The notes under the pieces: model-generated
Seen by the model: only the letters and a program-made list of their open reading frames with translations
Databases searched by the model: none
What the model was told of the DNA's origin: nothing
Source of the DNA: Bacillota bacterium
Lineage (GTDB): Bacteria > Bacillota > Clostridia > Clostridiales > Clostridiaceae
Direction of reading: 5' to 3'
Length of the DNA stretch: 17,551 nucleotides
NCBI GenBank assembly: GCA_030706065.1
Contig: JAUZPH010000018.1
Location: forward strand, 1 to 17,551
In this document: positions 1-7,537 of the stretch, in pieces
Layout: each line of letters begins with the position of its first letter
Numbering within the stretch: position 1 is the first letter of the stretch
Translations under genes and position numbers: made by a program

Positions 1-9
1 TATTTTCGA

Positions 10-1050
10 TCATGCCATTTCCGGTAGTGAACTCACAGACCTCAGGTCGCAAACCCTGAGCCATTCACTGCTGAAAGCCACAACCAGCAGCATTTCCATG
101 ACGTTGAAGCCAGAGTTACAAGCCTTCCTCAGACAGTTCCACTTCAGCCATGTTATATAATTATTGAGATATTTTGTGGCAACACCGTTAAAACTCACCA
201 GAAATCTTTTGAGTTCTCTTCCAAAGGACTTGGCCTTTTGATTATGGTAGGTTTCTTCTATTACCTGATTTGAATAGGCAAGCTTGTAAAGCTTAAGATC
301 AAGTTCCCTTGCAGCGGTATTATATGCGGCATTGTTGTTTGTACAGATGGTGGAGCCTGTTTTTACCCGGTCCTTGAGAAGGCTTATAAGTTGCTGAATA
401 CCCGGTCTCTCACTTCCGGTAACCTGAGAAAATATACCTTCACCCCTGTCCAGGCAGCACATTACTCTTACCCTTCTTACTGCATAGGTTTCCTAAAGCT
501 TTACCCCTCGTTTCCTGGGCCTTCTTCCCATATAAAAGTTCTCATCCTTTGAATGATTCCCTTTGAAGCTTTCGGGAATTGCTGTTTCGTCAATCTCCAC
601 TATTCCTGAAAGATTGTCTTTCATTTCCGATTTTAGAGCATTTAATATTTTGTGCCTCCAATAGAAAGAGGTTTTCATATTTATGCCGACTACAGCGGCA
701 GACTCTCGTATAGACATGCCCTTGGCCATGCACTCCATGTAGAGCAGCCACTGCTGAACTGTTTTTTTACTGCATCTTAAGGGGGATTTTGAGGTGAGGA
801 CAAAGCTCCTTCTGCACTCCTTGCACTTGTGGCGCTGCTTACCAAGCCTGTTTCTGCCGAACCTGACAATGGAGGATCCGCCGCATTTGGGACAGGCCAA
901 AGGGCAACCATGGTTGCCTTCATGCCGCTTTTCTTCTGAGTCTGACGTTCCCGGAAGCAATAAAACATTCTCCAAATATTTTATCTGAGAAGGCTTTAAG
1001 GACTTTATGGCTTCAAATATTTCATTGATTTTATTTATTTTTTCTGACAT
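10..1050 (-). pseudogene. IS1595-family (ISXO2-like) transposase, interrupted by an in-frame TAG
   Basis: This is one reading frame cut by a single TAG codon at 493-495. The two parts are exactly in frame, with ten sense codons between the stop and the next ATG at 460-462. Start: an ATG at 1048-1050 follows GAGGTGG at suitable spacing; an upstream TTG at 1080 is less likely. The N-terminal part has a zinc ribbon (CPKC and CKEC, about residues 53-79 from that ATG), a helix-turn-helix-like segment, and the first catalytic Asp in VEIDETAI. The C-terminal part has the family-typical GVATKYL-NYITW block. Relative to the family pattern as I remember it, the second catalytic Asp (usually CTD) reads CTN, and the later YHxQxxN motif has lost its Asn. 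An inactive insertion sequence is the likely reading. No terminal inverted repeat was located; the element's left end may lie outside the window. Confidence 0.85.
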
Positions 1051-1079
1051 ATGTGCCACCTCTAAGTCAATAGATTTCA

Positions 1080-1106
1080 ATTACTGAAATTTAATTTTTC
1101 AGTAAT
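1080..1106. repeat. 10-bp perfect inverted repeat upstream of the transposase
   Basis: Arms 1080-1089 and 1097-1106 (ATTACTGAAA / TTTCAGTAAT) flank a 7-nt AT-only spacer. It sits 30 bp upstream of the transposase start. It could be a hairpin in the transposase leader or part of the insertion sequence end. It has no U-tract on either strand, so it is not a good terminator. The rest of 1107-1237 shows nothing I can assign. Confidence 0.5.
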
Positions 1107-1230
1107 CAAAAACTGCTCATATACTCTATAGTTAGATTATTGACACATTAGGCTTGTCTAAATCAGTGTATATCACTAATTTACAACATAGCCTTAGTCT
1201 GCCTTATAAATATATTTGCCTGCTTTATAT

Positions 1231-1276
1231 ACAAAAAGAGCTGCTCATAATGTGATTTCTTCATTATGAGCAGCTC
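1231..1276 (-). terminator. Intrinsic terminator downstream of idi
   Basis: There is a perfect 15-bp stem, 1238-1252 paired with 1262-1276, with a 9-nt loop. On the minus strand the stem is followed directly by TTTTTGTATA. It lies 77 bp past the stop codon of the isomerase gene and ends that transcript. On the plus strand the stem is followed by only CTTTTCC, a weaker signal. Confidence 0.85.
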
Positions 1277-1352
1277 CTTTTCCGTAGTTGACAACCGGCC
1301 AGCCCTCTTTATCCCATGCTTTCTCGATGATAAATACAGACTCTGCAGGTCA

Positions 1353-1865
1353 CTATTCTATAAATTCAATAACTCTGTTAAATACGGATTTAAACCAAAA
1401 GGTATATAAATGTGGATTTCTTGTAATATCAGATTCAAGCTCGGCAGCAGTAACCCACCTATAAGCTTCTACCTCATTTTCATCCGGAATTACTTCGCCG
1501 TCATAAGTTCCAACAAAGACATGATCATATTCATTTTCCGAAAGGCCATTTTCAAATTCCACATTGTATAAAAAACTGAATCTCTCTCTTAGTTCACAGG
1601 TAAAACCCATCTCTTCTCTAAGCCTTCTGTAAGCGGCTTCTCTCAATTCTTCTCCATACCGCGGATGGCTGCAGCAGGTATTGGTCCATAGTCCTGCGGA
1701 ATGATATTTCGTTATATTCCTTTTTTGCAGCAGCAGCTCCTTCCTGGAATTAATAATGAATATTGAGAAAGCTCTATGCAATACCCCTTTATTATGAGCC
1801 TCTATTTTTTCTATGGGCCCCAATTCTTTATCATTTTTATCAACTGATATTATATATTCTGCCAT
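1353..1865 (-). CDS. idi: Isopentenyl-diphosphate delta-isomerase, type I (Nudix fold)
   Basis: Interconverts isopentenyl and dimethylallyl diphosphate, supplying both C5 units for isoprenoid synthesis in the cytoplasm. The 170-aa protein has the type I hallmarks. TNTCCSHP (residues 61-68) contains the catalytic Cys, C65 by alignment with the E. coli enzyme, and the metal-binding His67. The Nudix-like region GEELREAAYRRLREEMGF (71-88) follows, and then SENEYDHVF, with Glu110 and Glu112 matching the acidic metal/catalytic pair. Length is typical of bacterial type I enzymes. Start: ATG with AAGGAGAA seven bases upstream. It stands alone between two terminators, with no other isoprenoid gene beside it. 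Firmicutes more usually carry the unrelated flavin-dependent type II enzyme, so this copy may be acquired or accessory. Confidence 0.93.
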   Translation of the reverse strand: MAEYIISVDKNDKELGPIEKIEAHNKGVLHRAFSIFIINSRKELLLQKRNITKYHSAGLWTNTCCSHPRYGEELREAAYRRLREEMGFTCELRERFSFLYNVEFENGLSENEYDHVFVGTYDGEVIPDENEVEAYRWVTAAELESDITRNPHLYTFWFKSVFNRVIEFIE

Positions 1866-1981
1866 TCAACCTTCTCCTTGTATTATGATTTGCTTTTAGT
1901 TCCCTTCTATCTTCCAGCATCTTGTTAGTTCGTCCTTATGGTTCCCCCAATAATAAGATTATGCCACTCTTCGCCATAAAT

Positions 1982-2006
1982 AAAAAGGTCTGGAGGCCTC
2001 CCGGCC
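1982..2006 (-). terminator. Probable terminator after the MBL-fold hydrolase gene
   Basis: On the minus strand an imperfect GC-rich hairpin (GGCCGGGAGG / CCTCCAGACC, 1987-2006, two mismatches, very tight turn) is followed by TTTTTATTTAT. It lies 65 bp past the MBL-gene stop and separates that gene from idi. The mismatches and cramped loop lower confidence. Nothing else in 1866-2070 was recognised. Confidence 0.5.
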
Positions 2007-2070
2007 CCCATCGTTTCATAATATATACTGCAACTGATTTTCAATTCTTTGCACAATATAGTTTAATTTT

Positions 2071-2934
2071 TCACCTATAGTTAATTATTGCCTTGATCAT
2101 TCCCCGGTTATTCAGCTCAAAAGCGTAATTCGGTTGTAGTGACCGGCACTCTTCATCCCGAAAAGCCCTTTCAAATTCCTTATAAATTTTATCTTCATCA
2201 AATCCTGCTGAAAACAATTCAAGCACAAAGTCCCTGGCTTCATTTACAGCCCGAAGGGACTTTTCCCAATAAACAGGCGTTTCACTTTTGCTTATAAAGC
2301 CAAAGTGAGGAGATACAATGTAACGTGCATTAGCTTTCCTGCACTTTTCGATGGAGTTTATTGTCTGCTCATAGCTTATTATAAACGCAGGATAAACTTT
2401 TCCCGATTTGCTCATGCACCCCGTTGTCTCACTTGTAAAAATCACCTCATTATTTACCAAGAATGATAATGAATCCTTGGTATGGCCAGGGGTCTCCAAT
2501 ACAGTAATACTTGCACCGCCTAAATCCAGTAAATCACCGTCAGAGACTTTCTGGTCTATTTTCATTAAGCTGTCATCGTAGTCTATAACTCTATCAAATC
2601 CATAATAATGTGCAGACTGACTGTTAAGTTCTTTAATTGTCTTCAAGGCGCTTTCTTTAGTTAAAATATTTTGTGCATATGCTGCAGCCATCACCTTAAC
2701 CTCAGGCCACACCTCCCTTAAGTATGGCACGGCGCTGATATGATCGTAATGAGAGTGACTGAGCAGTACATAATCCAGCCTTCTTCCCTCATTAAGCACC
2801 TGTTGAATATTTCTTATGAGATCATAGGCGCAGTAGGCCATCCCACAATCAATCAATGCTGTTTTATCTTCTCCAAGTATTAAAAAAGAAGTACTGCTGC
2901 CTTTTCCGGCGGTAACGTTTATTATATTCTCCAT
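2071..2934 (-). CDS. Metallo-beta-lactamase-fold hydrolase
   Basis: A 287-aa cytoplasmic protein of the MBL superfamily; no signal peptide or membrane segment is seen. The metal-binding motif HxHxDH is intact as SHSHYDH (His60, His62, Asp64, His65). A second His lies in the ETPGHTKDSLSF block near residue 152, and SPHFGF supplies the last conserved His. The position that is usually Asp after the beta-strand IFTS appears as Glu (SETTG), a minor departure. The substrate cannot be named; relatives include glyoxalase-II-like, lactonase-like and other hydrolases. Start: ATG preceded by AAGGTGATC. The gene begins 58 bp after the second ABC gene with no convincing terminator between them, so it may be co-transcribed with the exporter. 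Confidence 0.85.
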   Translation of the reverse strand: MENIINVTAGKGSSTSFLILGEDKTALIDCGMAYCAYDLIRNIQQVLNEGRRLDYVLLSHSHYDHISAVPYLREVWPEVKVMAAAYAQNILTKESALKTIKELNSQSAHYYGFDRVIDYDDSLMKIDQKVSDGDLLDLGGASITVLETPGHTKDSLSFLVNNEVIFTSETTGCMSKSGKVYPAFIISYEQTINSIEKCRKANARYIVSPHFGFISKSETPVYWEKSLRAVNEARDFVLELFSAGFDEDKIYKEFERAFRDEECRSLQPNYAFELNNRGMIKAIINYR

Positions 2935-2992
2935 ACTTGATCACCTTTTCTTATGTTATGCAATGGCTGAAGCAGCCAATAGTTCGGTAATA

Positions 2993-4765
2993 TTATACCA
3001 CATAAATACCGGTGAAGTCCTCACAGCTGCTTGACAGCTCGTCGGCTTTTCCGCAGCCTGCCACATGTCCGTCCTTCATAAAGATAATCTTATCCGCCCG
3101 CTGCAGTACACACCTTTTATTCGAGGCGATTATGCAGGCAAATTCCCTTTTGGCAGTATTCTCCTCGAAACGGCGCCAGAATTCCTTTTCCGTTTCAGTA
3201 TCAATAGCGCTGAAACTGTCATCCATTACATAAAGCTCCGCATCATGGAGGAACATTCGTGCCAGGGCAAGCCTTTGCCTCTGGCCTCCCGAAAGCCTTC
3301 TGCCGCAGCTGCCTGCATGGGTACCAAGTCCCACTTCCATCTCTGAAACATCAGCTTCAAATACGGCGCAATGCAGTGCCTCCCCGACTTCGGCCTCATC
3401 GGAGGCCTTGCCAAGAAGCATGTTCTCACCTATAGTATCGCTGAATATTTTAGCAATCTGTGGTGCATATGCCACATTTGGAGGTGCGAAAAAATCCTTC
3501 TGGTTCCTTATCTCCGTTCCGTTCCAGAAGACCTTGCCGGAATCCTTGGGAATCACACCCATCAAAACGTTAAGCAAAGTAGATTTTCCTGAACCCACAC
3601 CCCCTGCCACTGCAAGAATCTCTCCAGGCTTCAGAGTAAAGCTTACATCGTATATGCCATTTCTGTCATCATGTCCATAGGTGATACCTCTCACCTCAAG
3701 TACCCTTAAAGGCGTCCTATCCATAGTTTTGTACTTGAATTTTTCCATAGCCTTAAAAGCACTTAATTTACAATGTGCAGTCAAATTCTCTTCATTCTCT
3801 TCCCCCACAAGTTCAAGAATGCGGTCATATGATACCTCTGCCTGCTTCATAAAGGAGAAAAGCTCCACAATCCTCTCCACACAGTTTGCAAGAGTTCCAA
3901 GATAGGCAGCGAACATGCTGAAATCCCCAATGGGAAACTCCCCCTGCATCATATTTTTCGCAACAACAAGCATCATAACAGCAGTACCTATGTATACAGT
4001 GCTGCCAAGTACTGCCTGGAGGCCTGACTCGAACAATTTATCCTTCAGCACTGCCCCAAGCCTGATTCGGTTTAACTTTTCGTACTGCTTCAAAAAACTA
4101 CCCTGAGAGTTTGAAATTTTAATTGTTTGCACAAGATTTGCGGTATCGCTGATCATCTCGCTCACCCTTGAATGAATTTCACGGTTAGCTTTGCGGTTTT
4201 CCTTTATTCTCCTTGTTGCAGCATTGATTATCAGTATGGACAGTGACAGCGGAATAAAGATGTAGATGGTTACCTTCCAGTTGATTATGAGCAGCGATGC
4301 AATGGCGATTAAGGAATACACTACAAAGCCCGAAACCTCCGAAAGGAGCTGGGATGGAAAGGCACATGCAGGCACATCGTCATCAAGGAGCTCAAAAGCC
4401 TTTTCCGACTTCCCAGCCACATCCTTAATGTTGTCCTTATTGTATATAATTTTCATTATATTATTCCTCAGAAGGTTTTCATAATGGAAGTCCTGAATCC
4501 TATCCATCAAGGCACATGCCGTGATAGCACCTATTCTCACCAAGGATACACCAAGAACCCCTACAAAAAAAATCAAGCTCTGCGTCAGTACATTTCCACC
4601 AACCCCAGTGTCCTTTGCAACTGAGTTCAGAACCTCGCGGACAAAGTATGCCATGGCTGCGCTGTATGAAAATATCAATATATTGAGGAACAAGCTGATA
4701 AGGAACATCCACGGACGATATAACAGTATACGTATAAAAAGTTTAGGATACCCATGTTTCTTCAT
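2993..4765 (-). CDS. ABC exporter half-transporter, subunit with degenerate catalytic site
   Basis: A 590-aa half-transporter: a six-helix membrane domain (about 1-320) fused to an ATP-binding domain (about 355-590). Walker A is GGVGSGKST (388-396) and the signature is a perfect LSGGQ (491-495). Walker B ends in MDD, so the catalytic Glu is Asp516, and the switch His is Asn549 (ASNK). This is the pattern of the non-catalytic half of heterodimeric exporters such as TM287/288 or BmrCD. The start overlaps the end of the upstream partner by 23 bp, with GGAGG nine bases before the ATG inside the partner's last codons, which indicates translational coupling and fixed stoichiometry. Likely export of a drug, lipid or peptide from the cytoplasmic membrane; substrate unknown. 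Confidence 0.92.
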   Translation of the reverse strand: MKKHGYPKLFIRILLYRPWMFLISLFLNILIFSYSAAMAYFVREVLNSVAKDTGVGGNVLTQSLIFFVGVLGVSLVRIGAITACALMDRIQDFHYENLLRNNIMKIIYNKDNIKDVAGKSEKAFELLDDDVPACAFPSQLLSEVSGFVVYSLIAIASLLIINWKVTIYIFIPLSLSILIINAATRRIKENRKANREIHSRVSEMISDTANLVQTIKISNSQGSFLKQYEKLNRIRLGAVLKDKLFESGLQAVLGSTVYIGTAVMMLVVAKNMMQGEFPIGDFSMFAAYLGTLANCVERIVELFSFMKQAEVSYDRILELVGEENEENLTAHCKLSAFKAMEKFKYKTMDRTPLRVLEVRGITYGHDDRNGIYDVSFTLKPGEILAVAGGVGSGKSTLLNVLMGVIPKDSGKVFWNGTEIRNQKDFFAPPNVAYAPQIAKIFSDTIGENMLLGKASDEAEVGEALHCAVFEADVSEMEVGLGTHAGSCGRRLSGGQRQRLALARMFLHDAELYVMDDSFSAIDTETEKEFWRRFEENTAKREFACIIASNKRCVLQRADKIIFMKDGHVAGCGKADELSSSCEDFTGIYVV

Positions 4766-6509
4766 TTATCCCCACCTCCCCGTTCGATTCCATCGTTCTG
4801 CACAGGCTGTAAAACCTGCCTTTTTTATCTTTTTCCAACACTTCTTTTCTTCCATATTCGACTATTCTTCCGTCCTTCAGTATCATTATGCTGTCAATCC
4901 ATCTCAATGCGGAAATTTTATGGGCAATGGCGATGACCGTTCTGTTTTCCGTAAGAACATCAATGGCGGACAAGATTCTCTGCTCCGTAACATAATCCAG
5001 CCGTGAAGAAATCTCATCCAGGATGACAATTGCGGGGTCCTTCAGGAACAGACGGATTATAGAGATCAGTTGAGCTTCACCTGCCGACAAATTATGTTCC
5101 CCCATCTCCAAATAAGTGTCAAGCCCTTCAGGAAACTTTGCAAGCCACTCAGTAAGGCCCATTTGTTTTATGGCGGCATGTATCTCACTATCTGAAAAAT
5201 CATCGTTATATAGTGTAATGTTGTCCCTCAGAGTTCCATGTAAGAATTGAACCTCCTGAGTACAGTACGCAATCGAATGACGCAGACTTTCGCCGGTGAG
5301 CTCCTTTATACTGATTCCATTCAGCAGTATCTCCCCCTGTTTAAACTCATACAGCCTGGCAAGGAGCTTAGCCAGGGTAGTTTTGCCGCAGCCAGTCTCA
5401 CCCATAATCCCCAGCCTCTCCCCAGGCTTGAGCTCAAAAGAAATTCCATGAAGCACCTCATTATCCTCAGAATACCCGAAGCTTAGGCTTCTCACCGCGA
5501 GTGTAATATCTCTGCTCTCTGTTTCCAGGTCACCTTCAGCTATGGAGCTCTCAATATCCAGCATTTCCTTGACCCTTATAAGCCCGGCCTTTGAACTCTG
5601 CAGACTGCTCAGATAATTTCTGAAATCTTGAAGCCGGTCGAATACCAACCCCGAATAAGTATGAATGAGATATACCGTTCCCAGTGTGATAAGTCCCTTG
5701 TCCCACAGCAGAACCGCAATACCGAGAGAAAGAACTGTGACCACGGCATCAAGAGCCGTTGATGCGCTCCAGAGTTTTGAATACATCATTCCGGCGGGCA
5801 GGCTTTCTTTAAACCACTCTTTCATTGCCTGATTCAAGATATGAAGGGAATATTTTTCTGCAGAGTTTGTCCTTATCTCAACAATGTTGTCTATCCTTTC
5901 CTTCATGATTCCATTGAATTTGGAACTGGCTGCCGAACTCCTTATATACAGTTTGGTACCGTAATCCTGTATGGCCTTGAAAATCCAAACGGAAGCGATA
6001 CTGAAGGCCAGCATTGCAGCGGCAATACTCAAATTTTTCACTGCCAGAGCGGTCAGAATGCCCACCATAAGCAGAGTGCTCCCCACCAGCTTGAAAATCA
6101 GCATGTAAAAATAATTGAAAAGCCCTTCCACATCCTCATCCAGCCTTGTTATCATTTCACCGCTGGTCCACTTCTCGTGATGCTCCATATCAATTTTGAG
6201 AAAGTGGGTCATTACATCTTTTCTAAAGGAATTGGTGATCTTCCAGCTAAAACTCTGGGCAAAATATGACTCGCATACGCCCCCGGCCATATTCAGAACT
6301 ATTGTGGCCATGTAAATCAAAACTATCATACCGATATATCCCAGTGCCTTTCCTGATACAGCCGAATCAATGAAATAACTCAGCACCTGGGGTAAAAGTA
6401 TTTGAAGCACAATATTTCCAATAAAAAATACCGCCAGGAGTAAGATGGATTTTTTCTGACCTTTGAGGTATTTAAACAAAAATGAACCGAAATATTTTTT
6501 CTTTCTCAT
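4743..6509 (-). CDS. ABC exporter half-transporter, partner subunit with degenerate signature
   Basis: A 588-aa half-transporter with an N-terminal six-helix membrane domain and a C-terminal ATPase. Walker A is GETGCGKTT (370-378), Walker B is VILDE with the catalytic Glu (495-499), and the switch His is present (AIAHK, His530). The signature is altered from LSGGQ to LSAGE (474-478). It complements the downstream subunit: this protein gives Walker A/B and His, and the other gives the good signature, so the dimer would have one working and one degenerate ATP site. Start: ATG at 6507-6509 with AGGAGAT seven bases upstream; the frame stays open to a TTG at 6542 with no ribosome binding site. It is the first gene of the exporter operon. 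A perfect 11-bp dyad lies 28 bp upstream. Confidence 0.93.
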   Translation of the reverse strand: MRKKKYFGSFLFKYLKGQKKSILLLAVFFIGNIVLQILLPQVLSYFIDSAVSGKALGYIGMIVLIYMATIVLNMAGGVCESYFAQSFSWKITNSFRKDVMTHFLKIDMEHHEKWTSGEMITRLDEDVEGLFNYFYMLIFKLVGSTLLMVGILTALAVKNLSIAAAMLAFSIASVWIFKAIQDYGTKLYIRSSAASSKFNGIMKERIDNIVEIRTNSAEKYSLHILNQAMKEWFKESLPAGMMYSKLWSASTALDAVVTVLSLGIAVLLWDKGLITLGTVYLIHTYSGLVFDRLQDFRNYLSSLQSSKAGLIRVKEMLDIESSIAEGDLETESRDITLAVRSLSFGYSEDNEVLHGISFELKPGERLGIMGETGCGKTTLAKLLARLYEFKQGEILLNGISIKELTGESLRHSIAYCTQEVQFLHGTLRDNITLYNDDFSDSEIHAAIKQMGLTEWLAKFPEGLDTYLEMGEHNLSAGEAQLISIIRLFLKDPAIVILDEISSRLDYVTEQRILSAIDVLTENRTVIAIAHKISALRWIDSIMILKDGRIVEYGRKEVLEKDKKGRFYSLCRTMESNGEVGINEETWVS

Positions 6510-6536
6510 ATTATATCTCCTGTATTCCTTATATGC

Positions 6537-6561
6537 ACACAAAGATTATCAATCTTTGTGT
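6537..6561. promoter_or_regulatory. 11-bp perfect dyad in the leader of the ABC operon
   Basis: Arms 6537-6547 and 6551-6561 (ACACAAAGATT / AATCTTTGTGT) with a 3-nt centre. The position just upstream of the ribosome binding site of the first ABC gene suits a repressor operator, for example of a MarR- or TetR-type protein, or an RNA hairpin in the leader. The centre is too short for an ideal terminator and there is no U-tract in the minus direction. No regulator gene sits beside it. Confidence 0.5.
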
Positions 6562-6710
6562 CTCCGTTTCAGCGGGATTTGCTTGCAAAGTTCTCAATGT
6601 TTTATTCAACGTTGTAAGCTTTTTTAACTAACCTTTGCTCAATGTTATTTTATAGCCTCAATATAATGAAATGAAAGATAAAGAACATTTCTGCATTATT
6701 CTTTACATAA

Positions 6711-6739
6711 AAATACTGCCGCGGTTATTACCGCGGCAG
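6711..6739 (-). terminator. Intrinsic terminator after the CD3324-family gene
   Basis: A perfect GC-rich 10-bp stem, 6716-6725 with 6730-6739 (CTGCCGCGGT / ACCGCGGCAG) and a 4-nt loop. In the minus direction it is followed by TATTTTTATG. It starts 6 bp past the stop codon of the CD3324-family gene. Confidence 0.9.
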
Positions 6740-6745
6740 CATAGC

Positions 6746-7015
6746 TTATCTGTCCCTTGTATATACAATTTTCTTAATACTATCAATGGAAAGAAAAAAT
6801 TCCTCTGCCAAATCCGGGATTGTATATCCGCTTTTATACTTGCTGCAAATCTCTTCATTTCTTTTTAGCAGGAAATCCCGATTCCCTGATTTCTCTCCCC
6901 ATCTTTTTCGCGCATTATTTTCGGATGGAATATAAATATATTCACCTTGAATATATTTTTGAATTTCTCTTATCAAATTATCCGGTAAAATTGTTTCAAC
7001 CTTTACATATCTCAT
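6746..7015 (-). CDS. CD3324-family HTH protein (small putative regulator)
   Basis: An 89-aa cytoplasmic protein recognised by overall pattern as a CD3324-family protein. It has an N-terminal MRYVKVETILPDNLIREIQ segment, the conserved QGEYIYIP motif, a basic middle section containing RKRWGEKSG, and a C-terminal helix-turn-helix-like stretch (TIPDLAEEFFLSIDSIKKIVY, about residues 64-84). The family resembles Mor-type transcription activators, so DNA binding is likely, but its targets are not known to me. Start: ATG at 7013-7015 after AAGGAG; an upstream in-frame TTG at 7045 lacks a binding site. The gene ends at a strong terminator and lies downstream of a consensus promoter (7330-7358), a 32-codon frame and a structured repeat, so all may share one transcript. 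Confidence 0.82.
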   Translation of the reverse strand: MRYVKVETILPDNLIREIQKYIQGEYIYIPSENNARKRWGEKSGNRDFLLKRNEEICSKYKSGYTIPDLAEEFFLSIDSIKKIVYTRDR

Positions 7016-7097
7016 AAAGCTCAGCTCCTTAAGTTTATACTTCAAATTAAGGAAGCAAAGCCTGTATAAGTATGAATATTATTATACTGGCGACTAT

Positions 7098-7197
7098 AGG
7101 GTTAAACGTTCTAAACTTATTTTATGTATGCCCGATAACCCGTTGAAGATTCGGGATTTTCGAACATGCATAAGTTAAATGTTGACCGTTTAACCCT
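7098..7197 (+). repeat. Structured repeat, copy E (divergent member)
   Basis: The outer stem is perfect over 11 bp, 7098-7108 (AGGGTTAAACG) with 7187-7197. An inner stem (AACTTAT 7114-7120 with 7170-7176) continues through a wobble-containing ATGTATG/CATGCAT. The tip hairpin is CCCG (7139-7142), loop TTGAAGATT (7143-7151), CGGG (7152-7155), followed by ATTTTC as in the other copies. The 9-nt loop is identical to that of copy B, although the stems share almost no sequence. It lies directly after the stop codon of the 32-codon frame at 7198-7296, antisense to that gene. Confidence 0.75.
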
Positions 7198-7296
7198 TTA
7201 AATAATACCTCTGTGCAAATTGCCGCCGCAAGCCATACCTACAGACTTTGCACAGAGTTTATTGAGCATTTCTTTTTCCATCAACACATATCTCAT
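7198..7296 (-). CDS. Putative 32-aa peptide (hypothetical)
   Basis: A short frame encoding MRYVLMEKEMLNKLCAKS and then VGMACGGNLHRGII. I do not recognise it. Support comes from its signals: GGAG nine bases before the ATG, and a consensus sigma-A promoter about 35 bp upstream. The peptide has two Cys and no clear membrane segment or signal peptide. Its second half is encoded within an 11-bp inverted repeat (7209-7219 with 7247-7257, CTCTGTGCAAA / TTTGCACAGAG), so the region could equally be a structured leader RNA. It shares its first four residues (MRYV) and 11 coding bases with the downstream CD3324-family gene, which may be chance or a trace of duplication. Confidence 0.45.
   Translation of the reverse strand: MRYVLMEKEMLNKLCAKSVGMACGGNLHRGII
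7209..7257. repeat. 11-bp perfect inverted repeat inside the 32-codon frame
   Basis: Arms 7209-7219 and 7247-7257 with a 27-nt spacer. In the minus-strand transcript this would form a large hairpin over codons 14 to 29 of the putative peptide. There is no U-tract, so it is not a terminator. Confidence 0.5.
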
Positions 7297-7329
7297 AGTA
7301 TCACTCTCCAAAAATATCTTATGTAATAA

Positions 7330-7358
7330 ATTATACCCACTATTGTAACTATTTTCAA
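7330..7358 (-). promoter_or_regulatory. Sigma-A promoter for the 32-aa frame / CD3324-family unit
   Basis: On the minus strand, TTGAAA (7353-7358), a 17-bp spacer and TATAAT (7330-7335). Five of six -35 positions and all -10 positions match consensus with ideal spacing. Transcription would begin near 7323, about 27 bp upstream of the ATG at 7294-7296. Confidence 0.8.
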
Positions 7359-7485
7359 TACACAAACTATTTAACAAACATTGCTTTGAAAAAGATGCTC
7401 CATGCCAGAAATCCTTTCAATGAAATCACCCCATATCTGCCCTTGGTCTTTCCAATGACAGCAATAATTATAAAGGGATTTAACA

Positions 7486-7524
7486 GGAACAAAAACTGGC
7501 AGTTCTCAATGAACTGCCGGTTTT
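7486..7524 (-). terminator. Terminator of the TetR-RND operon
   Basis: Stem 7492-7505 with 7511-7524 (14 bp including one G-T wobble, 5-nt loop). In the minus direction it continues as TTTTTGTTCC. It lies 14 bp after the RND stop codon. Confidence 0.85.
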
Positions 7525-7537
7525 ATAAATATTCTTT

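Noticed and set aside
2941..2992. Small GGCTG/CAGCC hairpin between the ABC and MBL genes as a terminator
   Set aside because: A five-base stem without a U-tract in the direction of transcription is too weak to call.
4521..5006. A 161-codon plus-strand frame across the junction of the two ABC genes
   Set aside because: It is antisense to two genes with complete domain motifs and has no ribosome binding site or recognisable motif.
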